A DNA stretch of 30,682 nt from an uncultured Oscillospiraceae bacterium (GTDB taxonomy: Bacteria; Bacillota; Clostridia; UBA1212; SIG427). Of the stretch, positions 14,896-23,554 are shown in pieces. Under the pieces are notes generated by a model, which saw only the letters and a program-made list of their open reading frames with translations, was not told the origin of the DNA and ran no database searches. The DNA lies in the NCBI GenBank assembly GCA_902465325.1, contig CABQMV010000006.1, positions 1 to 30,682 on the forward strand, written 5' to 3'. Numbering within the stretch: the first letter of the stretch is position 1; the number at the start of each line of letters is the position of its first letter. The translations under genes were made by a program, and so were the position numbers.

Positions 14896-16296
14896 ATGGA
14901 GCGTATTTTAGAGGATTTAAAGGATAGAAAAATCTGCGTGTTAGGGATGGGGATCAGCAATTTGCCCCTGATCCGATATCTATGCCGAAAAGGAGCGAAC
15001 CGGCTTTGGGTTTTGGATCGGAGCGACAGTGAGGAGACTGCTGAAAAGGCACGGGCTCTTCAGTCGGGGGGGCTGGCCTTTACTGCCTGCTTTGGGCCTG
15101 GGTATTTGGATATTTTGAGAGAGGAGCGGTTTGACCTTATCTTTAAGACTCCGGTGGTGCGGCACGATTTGCCGGAGCTTTTATACGCCCAGGAGCAGGG
15201 GGCCTTGATTACTTCGGAGATGGAGGTCTTTTTGCAGCTGTGTCCTGCCCGGATTTATGGGGTAACAGGCAGTGACGGCAAGACCACTACCACTACACTG
15301 ATATATAAATTTTTGGAAGCTTTTTGCAGAGGAAGTGATGCCAGAGTATGGGTGGGAGGCAACATCGGAACCCCGCTGCTGCAGTATGTAGAGGAGATGA
15401 AGCCGGAGGACTATGTAGTGGTAGAGCTCAGCAGCTTTCAGCTGATGACGCTGAAGTCCAGATTAGACGTGGCTGTCATAACGAATATTAGTCCAAATCA
15501 TCTGGATGTACATAAGTCCTATGAGGAGTATATCGATGCCAAAAAGAATATCTTTTTATATGGGGACAAAGACTGCCTGACTGTACTCAACGCCGATAAT
15601 GCCGTTACTTCTGCATTGGGATGTCTGGTTCCCGGCAGCATACGCTGGTTCAGCAGGCATAAGGAAGTGTCTCCGGGCGTATTTCTCAGAGGGACAGAGT
15701 TGGTTTCGGAGCGGGGGAATGTGCTGAGTACCCGAGACATTCTGCTTCCCGGTGCCCACAACATAGAGAATTACATGGCGGCAATCTGCGCAGTGGAAGA
15801 CCTGATTCCAGTCTCCTGTATTACGGAAATTGCACGGAGCTTTGGCGGTGTAGAACACAGAATGGAGCTGGTCCGAGAATTAAACGGAGTACGCTACTAT
15901 AACAGCTCTATTGACAGCAGTCCTAACCGTACCTTGAATGCTCTAAGCATTTTTCAGGGGAATGTTGTGCTGATTGCCGGGGGAAAGGATAAAAAGATTC
16001 CGTATGATGCGCTGGGCCCGGCTCTGGCCGATAAGGTAAAAACGTTGATTTTGACCGGTCCTACAGCCGATAAAATAGAGCAGGCTGCCCGGGATGAGTT
16101 TGCGAAAAGAGGACAGGAGTTTGGGATAGAGGTCATTCGGGTCGCTGATTATGAGGAAGCCGTGTCCGCTGCCCATGCGGCGGCAAAGCCGGGTGATACG
16201 GTGCTTTTGTCACCTGCCAGCACAAGCTTTGACATGTTCAGAAACTTTGAAGAAAGAGGAAATACGTATAAACAGTTGGTGAGCATGTTGAAATAG
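14896..16296 (+). CDS. murD: UDP-N-acetylmuramoyl-L-alanine:D-glutamate ligase
   Basis: A 466-aa Mur ligase that adds D-glutamate to UDP-MurNAc-L-Ala using ATP, in cytoplasmic peptidoglycan synthesis. The N-terminal domain has VLGMGISNLPLIRYL; the ATP motif is YGVTGSDGKTTTTTLIYK, followed by VGGNIGTPLL, VVELSSFQLMTLKS, NISPNHLDVHKSYEEYIDAKKNIF and FGGVEHRMELV. The C-terminal domain contains IAGGKDKKIPYDAL and LSPASTSFDMFRNFEERG. I prefer the ATG at 14896 because GGAGG lies 9 bases before it; a GTG at 14878 would add six residues and lacks a ribosome binding site. The usual SPG motif near 80 reads FKTPVVRHDLPEL. The gene stands alone here, outside a dcw cluster. Confidence 0.96.
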   Translation: MERILEDLKDRKICVLGMGISNLPLIRYLCRKGANRLWVLDRSDSEETAEKARALQSGGLAFTACFGPGYLDILREERFDLIFKTPVVRHDLPELLYAQEQGALITSEMEVFLQLCPARIYGVTGSDGKTTTTTLIYKFLEAFCRGSDARVWVGGNIGTPLLQYVEEMKPEDYVVVELSSFQLMTLKSRLDVAVITNISPNHLDVHKSYEEYIDAKKNIFLYGDKDCLTVLNADNAVTSALGCLVPGSIRWFSRHKEVSPGVFLRGTELVSERGNVLSTRDILLPGAHNIENYMAAICAVEDLIPVSCITEIARSFGGVEHRMELVRELNGVRYYNSSIDSSPNRTLNALSIFQGNVVLIAGGKDKKIPYDALGPALADKVKTLILTGPTADKIEQAARDEFAKRGQEFGIEVIRVADYEEAVSAAHAAAKPGDTVLLSPASTSFDMFRNFEERGNTYKQLVSMLK

Positions 16297-16325
16297 TTTA
16301 TTTACATATATGTTACAGGAATGCG

Positions 16326-16354
16326 TTGACACTATTATACAAGAATTATATAAT
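16326..16354 (+). promoter_or_regulatory. Perfect consensus sigma-A promoter of the large transport operon
   Basis: TTGACA (16326-16331) and TATAAT (16349-16354) are separated by exactly 17 bases. A 12-base palindrome, AATTATATAATT (16344-16355), covers the -10 and could be an operator or merely AT-rich sequence. The expected start is near 16361, giving a leader of about 55 bases before the 1029-aa gene. Confidence 0.9.
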
Positions 16355-16415
16355 TTTTTTATACAATATATCTAAATTTATCGCATAGATTAAACTAAAT
16401 GGAAGGTTTGAGCGT

Positions 16416-19400
16416 ATGAACAAAAAGAGAAAGAGAATCATTCGTATTGCTGCTATTCTTGTACTTGTAGCTTTGTTGGTTACCGTACTGGCCGTTTTTA
16501 GCGTGCAGAGCGAAGATGATAGTGCACAGTTTTCTCAAGGGGAAAATACGGACATTATGGCATTTAACCCCTATATCGAGAATGAATCCAGGCTTGACAA
16601 CAGCTTGCTGGAATACGGAAAAGTGCTGAATAAATATGCTTCCTCAGGGTTTGCTGACTATACCGGAGATCCTATTGTAATAGACGGGACGTCTTATTCT
16701 TCTGTGTCAGGCACAGAAGTTTCTGCGTTTACAGAGGATTACTATGACGAAGATTCTGATGTAACCATAGAGGCTGTGCCTACTGCTGTTATTACGGGAA
16801 GCGATACCACCACGCTGGTTTATGAATTTAAGGTGTCCCAGACAGCTCTTTACAGCCTGCAGCTGGATTACTTCCTGCCGAAGGGGAAGAATACGGAGGC
16901 AGCGGTTTCCTTTACAATCAATGAAAAGAAACCGTTTCTGGAGGCTTCTAATATTGAGCTTTCCCGTATGTATGAGCAGTACAATGTAGGCAATGTAGAC
17001 GATGCCGGAAATGAAATCAAGGCGAAGCAGAGGGAAACGTATGCCTGGAAAGCATATTCCCTTTCTCATGCAGAGGGGCTCTATAGGAACCCGTATAAAA
17101 TCCTGCTTCAGGCAGACGAGAAAGTGCAGACGCTGGAGATTACTTTATCCAGACAGTCTGTTGTGCTGAAATCAATTTCGTTTATAGCTCCTATGAACAA
17201 TCCTACCTATGAGGAGTACCGGCAGAGCATTGAGGCCCCTGAGTATTCCGGACAGGCTTTAGAGCGGATTGAAATTGAAGACAGTATTACTTCAAAGAGT
17301 GATATGGGAATTACAATGGCCTGGGACGAAAATTATTGCTCAAGTCCTTCCTCCTATGGTTTAATTAACTACAATATATTTGGCGGTGAGCGCTGGTCTG
17401 AGGGCGGACAGTCTATTACCTTCAAAACCTGTGAGATTCCGGAGGACGGATGGTACCAGCTGGCTTTCCGGTATCAGAGCCCTACATCGGATGTAGCGGC
17501 TTACAGGGAAATCCGGATTGACGGAGAGATCCCTTTTAAAGAAGTTGAAGAATACTGTTTCCCCGCCTCTGATTCTTGGATTGGGGAACCGCTCAAGGAT
17601 GAAAACCAGAAGCCCTATCTTTTCTATTTGACAAAGGGAACCCACGAAATCACCCTGACAGTAAAGCTGGGGCCAATGCGTCATGAAATACAGTCTTTGA
17701 ATGAATCCATTGATTATATTTCCGATCTGATTAAAAAAGTGGTGCAGGTGACCGGTTCTTCCAGAAATTCAGACGGTTCCTATGAGGTGGATAAGAACAG
17801 AGATTGGGACCTGCAGATTTACATACCCAGCATCAAAGAAGATGTTACTACCTGCCGGGATGCCCTGTATGAAGCTTACAATAATATCTGTTCTTTAAAT
17901 GGAAACAAAATCCCCTATTACGCTTCTTCTGTAAAAGTGGCGGCGGATTTGTTTGAAAAGCTGGCAGGAGATACCGAAAAAATTCCAGCTTCTCTGAACG
18001 ATATCAATACCGATATTTCCAGTATCAGTGACAGCGTAACCAATATGAAAAAGCAGGGGCTGACCCTGGATTATGCTGTGGTTGACAAAAACGGAGGAAC
18101 CTACGATTATGCGACAAGCAATTTCTGGCAGAATGCCTATGTGTCCGGTGTGAGATTTATCCGATCCTTTACTACGGATTATGCTTCCATTGGCGTAGTA
18201 GACGATGAGAGTCTGGAGGGTCTGCCCGAGATTTCCGTATATGCGTCTTTTGGCCGGGAGCAGTTTGAAATGCTGCGGAATCTGGTAACGGAGGATTTTA
18301 CCCGAGATCATAATATTAAAGTCAATTTAACCATGGTTTCCGGAGCAGAGGGCTTGATTATGCTGCGCTATGTGGCAGGTACGGCTCCGGATGCTTCCAT
18401 AACCTTTGGGGTAGGGACGATTATTGAGTATGCTATGAGAGGTGCTCTGTATCCATTGGATACACTGGAGGGCTTCGATGCTTATCTGGATGAGGAGACC
18501 AGTCCCTTCTCTCCTTCCAATTTTGTTCCCGTGCAGTACAGAGGACACTATTACGGTATGCCGGAGACCCAATCTTGGCAGGCGATGTTCTACCGGACAG
18601 ATATTATGGACGAATTGGGAATTGATGTTTCCCAGTTGGATACCTGGGACGATATTTATGACATTCTGCCGATTCTTCAGGAGAACGATATGGAGTTTTC
18701 CTCTGGCTTTGCAGTAGGAGGCTATTATCCTTTCCTGTTCCAGCATGGCGGCGATGTATATGATATCAACGGTAAGACATCTGCTTTAAATTCCACTGCG
18801 GCCTATGACGCTTATCTTGAATTTACGAATCTTTACATAAAATATAAAATTCCGTATGCAGCCAATTTCTATCAGCGGTTCCGTAACGGGGATATGCCCA
18901 TTGGAATATCCGGAAACGGTTTGTATTCACAGCTGAAGGTCTCTGCGCCGGAGATTGCGGGAAAATGGGATTTTGTTCCTGTACCGGGTCATGTGGATGA
19001 AGAGACCGGAGAGGTTGTGCGGTATATGGGCGGTATTGGCACCATGGGAGTCCTGATTGATAAGTACAGAGGCGAGGAAAAGGAAAATGAAGCGCGTTTT
19101 GAGAACCCCAGCGAGGAAATTCAGAATGCCTGGACATTCCTGCAGTGGTGGTCTTCCGCTGAAACACAGGCGGCCTATGCCCAGGAAGTGGAAATTGCCT
19201 ATGGCGTAGCTTCCCGGTGGATATCGGCTAACCAGGATGTACTGCAGACACAGCCTTATACAGAGCAAGAGATTGAGAATATTCTAGAGCAGTGGAAGTA
19301 CTTAAAGGAGGCGCCCACTGTCCCCGGCGGTTATTATACAGACCGATATCTGCTGACCGCATTGAATAAAACTGTACTGCAGGGCGAAAATCCCAGAGCA

Positions 19401-19505
19401 AACTTGGAAGATGCCATCAAGGAAATCAATAAGGAAATGAAGCGTAAGCAGGAAGAGTTCAAGATTGGTGAGAATGATTCTGTTGTATGGGCCGAATTGA
19501 GATAA
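16416..19505 (+). CDS. Giant membrane-anchored ABC substrate-binding protein with N-terminal beta-rich modules
   Basis: A 1029-aa protein, over twice the size of a usual binding protein. It has one N-terminal transmembrane helix (about residues 9-29) after a basic tail and no lipobox cysteine, so it is anchored by a helix. Two beta-rich modules follow (about 80-262 and 280-416); YQLAFRYQSPTSDVAAYREIRIDG and ...YLFYLTKGTHEITLTVKLGPM resemble carbohydrate-binding jelly rolls of the CBM6/35 type. A long helical region spans about 417-590. A type 1 solute-binding domain begins near 603 (ISVYASFGREQFEML) and runs to the end, with TFGVGTIIEYAMRGALYPLD, YGMPETQSWQAMFYRTD and GKWDFVPVPGH. It is the first gene of the operon and is followed after 15 bases by its permease pair. 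The ligand is probably a polysaccharide fragment (inference). Confidence 0.88.
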   Translation: MNKKRKRIIRIAAILVLVALLVTVLAVFSVQSEDDSAQFSQGENTDIMAFNPYIENESRLDNSLLEYGKVLNKYASSGFADYTGDPIVIDGTSYSSVSGTEVSAFTEDYYDEDSDVTIEAVPTAVITGSDTTTLVYEFKVSQTALYSLQLDYFLPKGKNTEAAVSFTINEKKPFLEASNIELSRMYEQYNVGNVDDAGNEIKAKQRETYAWKAYSLSHAEGLYRNPYKILLQADEKVQTLEITLSRQSVVLKSISFIAPMNNPTYEEYRQSIEAPEYSGQALERIEIEDSITSKSDMGITMAWDENYCSSPSSYGLINYNIFGGERWSEGGQSITFKTCEIPEDGWYQLAFRYQSPTSDVAAYREIRIDGEIPFKEVEEYCFPASDSWIGEPLKDENQKPYLFYLTKGTHEITLTVKLGPMRHEIQSLNESIDYISDLIKKVVQVTGSSRNSDGSYEVDKNRDWDLQIYIPSIKEDVTTCRDALYEAYNNICSLNGNKIPYYASSVKVAADLFEKLAGDTEKIPASLNDINTDISSISDSVTNMKKQGLTLDYAVVDKNGGTYDYATSNFWQNAYVSGVRFIRSFTTDYASIGVVDDESLEGLPEISVYASFGREQFEMLRNLVTEDFTRDHNIKVNLTMVSGAEGLIMLRYVAGTAPDASITFGVGTIIEYAMRGALYPLDTLEGFDAYLDEETSPFSPSNFVPVQYRGHYYGMPETQSWQAMFYRTDIMDELGIDVSQLDTWDDIYDILPILQENDMEFSSGFAVGGYYPFLFQHGGDVYDINGKTSALNSTAAYDAYLEFTNLYIKYKIPYAANFYQRFRNGDMPIGISGNGLYSQLKVSAPEIAGKWDFVPVPGHVDEETGEVVRYMGGIGTMGVLIDKYRGEEKENEARFENPSEEIQNAWTFLQWWSSAETQAAYAQEVEIAYGVASRWISANQDVLQTQPYTEQEIENILEQWKYLKEAPTVPGGYYTDRYLLTALNKTVLQGENPRANLEDAIKEINKEMKRKQEEFKIGENDSVVWAELR

Positions 19506-19520
19506 AGAGGGGATGGAGAT

Positions 19521-20498
19521 ATGAGAAAAGAAAAAACGGAAAACAATCAAATAAAATCTGCCGAACCGAAAAAACGATTCTTTAATGTAGAAAAACGATT
19601 TGGATATACCATGCATGAAATATGGCGCAATAAAATGTCATACGGATTGGTAGCCCCTTTCTTCATTGCGTTTATTATATTTACTTTGATTCCTTTGGTT
19701 ATTTCTACGGCCTTGAGTTTTTTCTACTATAATATTCTGCAGGACCCTACCTGGTATGGATGGAAAAACTATATCTACCTTTTTGTAGATGACTCTCTGT
19801 TCCTGAAGGCGTTCAGCAACACCATGTATTATGCGGTTATTGTAGGACCCATCTCCTATATTATGCAGTACTTCTTTGCCTGGTTTATCAACCAGACTCC
19901 TAAGAAGCTAAAGCCGTTTTATACATTAGCCTTTTATGCGCCTGCTTTGGCTGGTGGTGTTATGCTCTCTGTAGTATGGCTGGTTATTTTTGCCAATGAC
20001 AGTCAGGGCTATCTGAATTCTCTGCTGTTACAGATGAATCTGATTTCAGAGCCAATCCAATGGCTTCAGAATGTAAACTATATTATGCCGGTTATTATTA
20101 TCGTTTCTCTGTGGTCCAGCCTTGGTACGGGCTTCCTGTCCTTTGTAGCAGGCTTTACAGGAGTGGATACGGAGCTGTATGATGCAGCTGCTGTGGACGG
20201 AGTAACCTCCCGGTTCCAGAAACTGATTTATGTAGATATTCCGCAGACAATGCCTCAGATGCTGTTCGCCGCTATTTTACAGATTACCGGTGCTTTCAGC
20301 GTAGGTGGAATTTGCTCTGCCATTGCAGGCCATCCTAGCCCAGAGGATGCGGCTCTGACCATTATGCTGCATTTAAGTGACTATTCCGGTCAGCGTTTTG
20401 AGGTTGGTTATGCTTCCGCTATTGCGGTTGTGCTGACCGTATTGATCTTAGGCTGCGGACGAATTGCGTTCAAATTATTAGGCGACAAGGGGGAATAA
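19521..20498 (+). CDS. Carbohydrate ABC transporter permease, MalF type (pair A)
   Basis: A 325-aa inner-membrane permease with six predicted helices after a charged N-terminal extension of about 45 residues. The ATPase-contact (EAA) loop is DTELYDAAAVDGVTSRFQKLIYVDIPQTMP, the pattern of MalF/UgpA-type sugar permeases (binding-protein-dependent transport family). It lies between the giant binding protein and a MalG-type permease, with gaps of 15 and 3 bases, so it belongs to one transporter with both. No ATPase is encoded nearby; a shared MsmX/UgpC-like ATPase from elsewhere is expected. Confidence 0.93.
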   Translation: MRKEKTENNQIKSAEPKKRFFNVEKRFGYTMHEIWRNKMSYGLVAPFFIAFIIFTLIPLVISTALSFFYYNILQDPTWYGWKNYIYLFVDDSLFLKAFSNTMYYAVIVGPISYIMQYFFAWFINQTPKKLKPFYTLAFYAPALAGGVMLSVVWLVIFANDSQGYLNSLLLQMNLISEPIQWLQNVNYIMPVIIIVSLWSSLGTGFLSFVAGFTGVDTELYDAAAVDGVTSRFQKLIYVDIPQTMPQMLFAAILQITGAFSVGGICSAIAGHPSPEDAALTIMLHLSDYSGQRFEVGYASAIAVVLTVLILGCGRIAFKLLGDKGE

Positions 20499-20501
20499 CT
20501 C

Positions 20502-21371
20502 ATGGCTCAAGTAGATATAGATTATTTAAAACGTGCAAAGAAGCGCAGAGATTATTCCGGCGGTGCGATTGTAATTGCTTTGGCGATTATGGGAGTGATT
20601 TCCCTGCTGCCTCTGATTTATCTGTTCTGTACGGCTTTTAAGCCTATGGAAGAGCTGTTCTTATATCCGCCGCGGTTTTTTGTATCGCATCCTACAATAA
20701 AGAACTTCCAGGATTTAATGGCGGTAACAGCCAACACCACAGTACCGTTTACAAGATATCTGTTTAACACCATTCTGATTACGGTAGGGTATCTGTTTGC
20801 CATGATATTGATTGCGACCATGGCATGTTATCCTCTTTCCAAACATAATTTCCCGGGCAAAAACGGAATGTTTTCCTTGATTACTATGGCGATGATGTTT
20901 GTTACTGCGGCTACGGCGGTGCCTTCTTACCTGATTATCAACGGGCTTCATCTTCCGAATACTTATTGGGTTTATATTATCCCCGGCTTGGCTAATACCA
21001 CTGGTGTGTTCCTGATGAAGCAGTTTCTGGACCAGGTGCCCAACGAAGTCTTTGAAGCCGGTAAAATTGACGGCGCCAGTGAATGGCAGCTGTATACCAA
21101 AATTGCTATTCCACTGATGAAAAATGCACAGGCGACCATCATTATTTTATCCTTTGGCGGTATCTGGGGAGAATCCGGTACGGCAGCTACCTATATTTAT
21201 GATGAACAGCTCCGAACGCTGGGCTGGTTTATGGGGACGATTGGCGGCGGTCTTGCGAGAGCCGGTGCCAGTGCTGCTGCCAGCTTGATTATGGTGCTGC
21301 CTACAATTTTGATGTTTATTATACAGCAGAGTAAGGTTATGGACACCATGGCCCATTCCGGTATTAAATAG
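20502..21371 (+). CDS. Carbohydrate ABC transporter permease, MalG type (pair A)
   Basis: A 289-aa permease with six predicted helices; the first, IVIALAIMGVISLLPLIYLF, is followed by TAFKPMEELFLYPPRFFVSHPT, a hallmark of MalG/LacG-type proteins. The EAA loop is NEVFEAGKIDGASEWQLYTKIAIPLMKNA. It follows the MalF-type permease by 3 bases, with a GGGGG ribosome binding site overlapping that gene's end. Together the two form the first channel of the operon. The gap to the NHL/YIP1 gene is 14 bases. Confidence 0.93.
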   Translation: MAQVDIDYLKRAKKRRDYSGGAIVIALAIMGVISLLPLIYLFCTAFKPMEELFLYPPRFFVSHPTIKNFQDLMAVTANTTVPFTRYLFNTILITVGYLFAMILIATMACYPLSKHNFPGKNGMFSLITMAMMFVTAATAVPSYLIINGLHLPNTYWVYIIPGLANTTGVFLMKQFLDQVPNEVFEAGKIDGASEWQLYTKIAIPLMKNAQATIIILSFGGIWGESGTAATYIYDEQLRTLGWFMGTIGGGLARAGASAAASLIMVLPTILMFIIQQSKVMDTMAHSGIK

Positions 21372-21385
21372 GAGGTGGACGAAAG

Positions 21386-23554
21386 ATGAAAAAGTTAAAA
21401 GTATTTTTGTGCATGCTCCTTGTTTTGATTGCGGCGTCGCAGTGTATTTTGGTTTCGAATGCCACAACTCCATATGCCAATTATTTTATTGTTAACAGCG
21501 GTACTTCTAAAATGACGCTGCCTACACCTGCTGCCTACGAGGTAATAGGAACCTTGAATTTATCTATGACAGATATTGGTTCTCTCAAATCGGCAAAGGA
21601 TATGTACCTGACAAATGTGGAAGAGACAGATGCGGAGGGAAACACGGTTTCTTATACCCGCCTTTATGTTGCTGATACGGACAACAATCGAATTGTAATT
21701 CTGACGAATGAGCCTAATAGAAAAGGGGATTCGGGCAAGGATCTGTATATTTCCAATGGTTTCCGTGTGGATTTTGTGATTGAGGGGGATTCTGAGGATG
21801 AGAATGACCCTGCTGTCCTGAAAGGTCCTTCCGGTATTTATGTGGACGACGATGGTACGATTATTGTGGCGGATACCAGAAATTTCAGACTGGTGGAATT
21901 TACAGAGAGAGGAAATTTCAGGTATTCCTATGCAGCTCCCGAGAGCGAGCTTTTGGGTGAGGATTTTAATTTCCAGCCTGTAAAGGTGGTAAGGGATGAC
22001 AGAGGCTATATTTATGTTACTTCTATTGGAGATTACAGGGGGATTCTTTTGCTGAATTCAAACGGAGAGTTCAGCAGTTATTATGGGGCCAACAGTGTAA
22101 CCCTGTCCTTCTGGGAGTCTCTGGTCAAGACCTTCTGGTCCCGGGAGGATACCAAAGGAACTATTGTTAAATTGCCCTATACATTCCAGAATATATATGC
22201 CAGTGAGGACGGGTACATTTATGCTACTACTGCCGGTACCAGCTCCGGTCAGCTGAGAAAAATAAACTCGGCCGGAAGTGACGTACTGTACGAGGGCTAT
22301 GACTTTAACGACCCGGGGACCAGTTCCAATGTGGCGCTATACGATGTAACAGTAGATAAAAATAACAATATGTTTGTTTTGGACAATAAGGGCGGACGAA
22401 TTTATGAGTACGACAAATGGGGAAAGAACCTTTTTGCCTTTGGAACCATCGGTTCCGGAGTGGGACAGTTCAGTGATCCTCAGGCTATTGCAGTAGATAA
22501 TAATGGAATTGTATATGTACTGGATACACAGACGAATTTGATTACAATGTTTAAGCCCACTGTCTTTGCCAATAAGGTTCACGAAGCAGGCCACCTGTTT
22601 TCCGAAGGCCTCTATGACGATTCCTTCCCGGTATGGCAGGAGGTATTGAACGAGAATAGTTATTATGTGCTGGCTCTGCAGTCTATGGGGCAGATTTATT
22701 ATCGGGAAGAACAGTACGATGACGCCATGAAGATGTTCTATACTGCGGAGGATGCGGAAAACTATTCTGTTTCCTTTGTAGAAAAGCGGTATGATTTTAT
22801 CCGGGATCATTTTTCTATAATCATGGAATCTATCTTTGGCGTTCTGGCTCTGCTAATTGTACTGAAAACGCTGAGGAAGCGCTATAAGCAAAAGCATGCC
22901 AATGTGGAGAGAAGGCGCACCTGGTTTACTCCAATTGCGGATTTCTTCCGCAGTATTGTACATATCCCCAGACATCCTGTGGAGGGCTTTGAAGGGATTC
23001 GGTACGAAAATCAGGGGTCTTATGGGGCTGCGATCGGCGTTATGATTATCTACTTCATAACGAATATGCTGTCTATTCTGTGCACCAGTTTTATTTACAG
23101 AGGCGGTAAGCCCCTGTCTATGACCAACTGGGGACTTCAGATTGGACTGGTGTTTGTACCGTGGATTGCTGTGGTGATTGTGAATTACGGGGTTACAACG
23201 ATTATGTACGGAGAGGGCCGGTTCCGGGATATCTTTATCGGCGGCGCTTACTGCCATGTACCTTTTATATTTACACAGCTGCCCATGGCGTTGCTTACGA
23301 ATATCCTTTCCCAGGAGGAGGCGTCTCTTTTCAGTCTGGCGCAGAATATTGTAATGCTGTGGGTTGTCTTTATGATTTATATGTGTATCCGCGGTATTCA
23401 TGGTTATCACGCTGGAAGAGCTATTGTTGTCTTTCTGTTGACTGCGGTAGCTGTTGCGGCGGTGTCCGGATTGTTTATGATTTTCTATGGTTTGGCAAGT
23501 CAGATGTTTGACTTTATAATACAGTTTGGTAAGGAGTTGAGTTATGTTGTCTGA
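21386..23554 (+). CDS. NHL six-bladed propeller, TPR and YIP1 membrane-domain fusion protein
   Basis: A 722-aa protein with an N-terminal signal peptide (cleavage likely after VSNA). From about residue 65 to 395 I count six NHL-like blades, each with an (I/V)YV(A/L)D or YVTS core, for example GPSGIYVDDDGTIIVADTRN and PQAIAVDNNGIVYVLDTQTN. This equals one closed propeller. A two-helix repeat of TPR type follows (about 400-470), then a transmembrane helix near 475-497 and a YIP1 domain (about 520-720) with five or so helices. The propeller therefore faces outside and the YIP1 part sits in the membrane. NHL propellers bind proteins, sugars or RNA; YIP1 function in bacteria is unknown. It lies between two permease pairs in one operon and overlaps the next gene by 11 bases. 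Confidence 0.88.
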   Translation: MKKLKVFLCMLLVLIAASQCILVSNATTPYANYFIVNSGTSKMTLPTPAAYEVIGTLNLSMTDIGSLKSAKDMYLTNVEETDAEGNTVSYTRLYVADTDNNRIVILTNEPNRKGDSGKDLYISNGFRVDFVIEGDSEDENDPAVLKGPSGIYVDDDGTIIVADTRNFRLVEFTERGNFRYSYAAPESELLGEDFNFQPVKVVRDDRGYIYVTSIGDYRGILLLNSNGEFSSYYGANSVTLSFWESLVKTFWSREDTKGTIVKLPYTFQNIYASEDGYIYATTAGTSSGQLRKINSAGSDVLYEGYDFNDPGTSSNVALYDVTVDKNNNMFVLDNKGGRIYEYDKWGKNLFAFGTIGSGVGQFSDPQAIAVDNNGIVYVLDTQTNLITMFKPTVFANKVHEAGHLFSEGLYDDSFPVWQEVLNENSYYVLALQSMGQIYYREEQYDDAMKMFYTAEDAENYSVSFVEKRYDFIRDHFSIIMESIFGVLALLIVLKTLRKRYKQKHANVERRRTWFTPIADFFRSIVHIPRHPVEGFEGIRYENQGSYGAAIGVMIIYFITNMLSILCTSFIYRGGKPLSMTNWGLQIGLVFVPWIAVVIVNYGVTTIMYGEGRFRDIFIGGAYCHVPFIFTQLPMALLTNILSQEEASLFSLAQNIVMLWVVFMIYMCIRGIHGYHAGRAIVVFLLTAVAVAAVSGLFMIFYGLASQMFDFIIQFGKELSYVV

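Noticed and set aside
16344..16355. AT-only palindrome at the operon promoter as a regulator site
   Set aside because: It overlaps a consensus -10 and contains no G or C, so chance and promoter function explain it; kept only as a note under the promoter.
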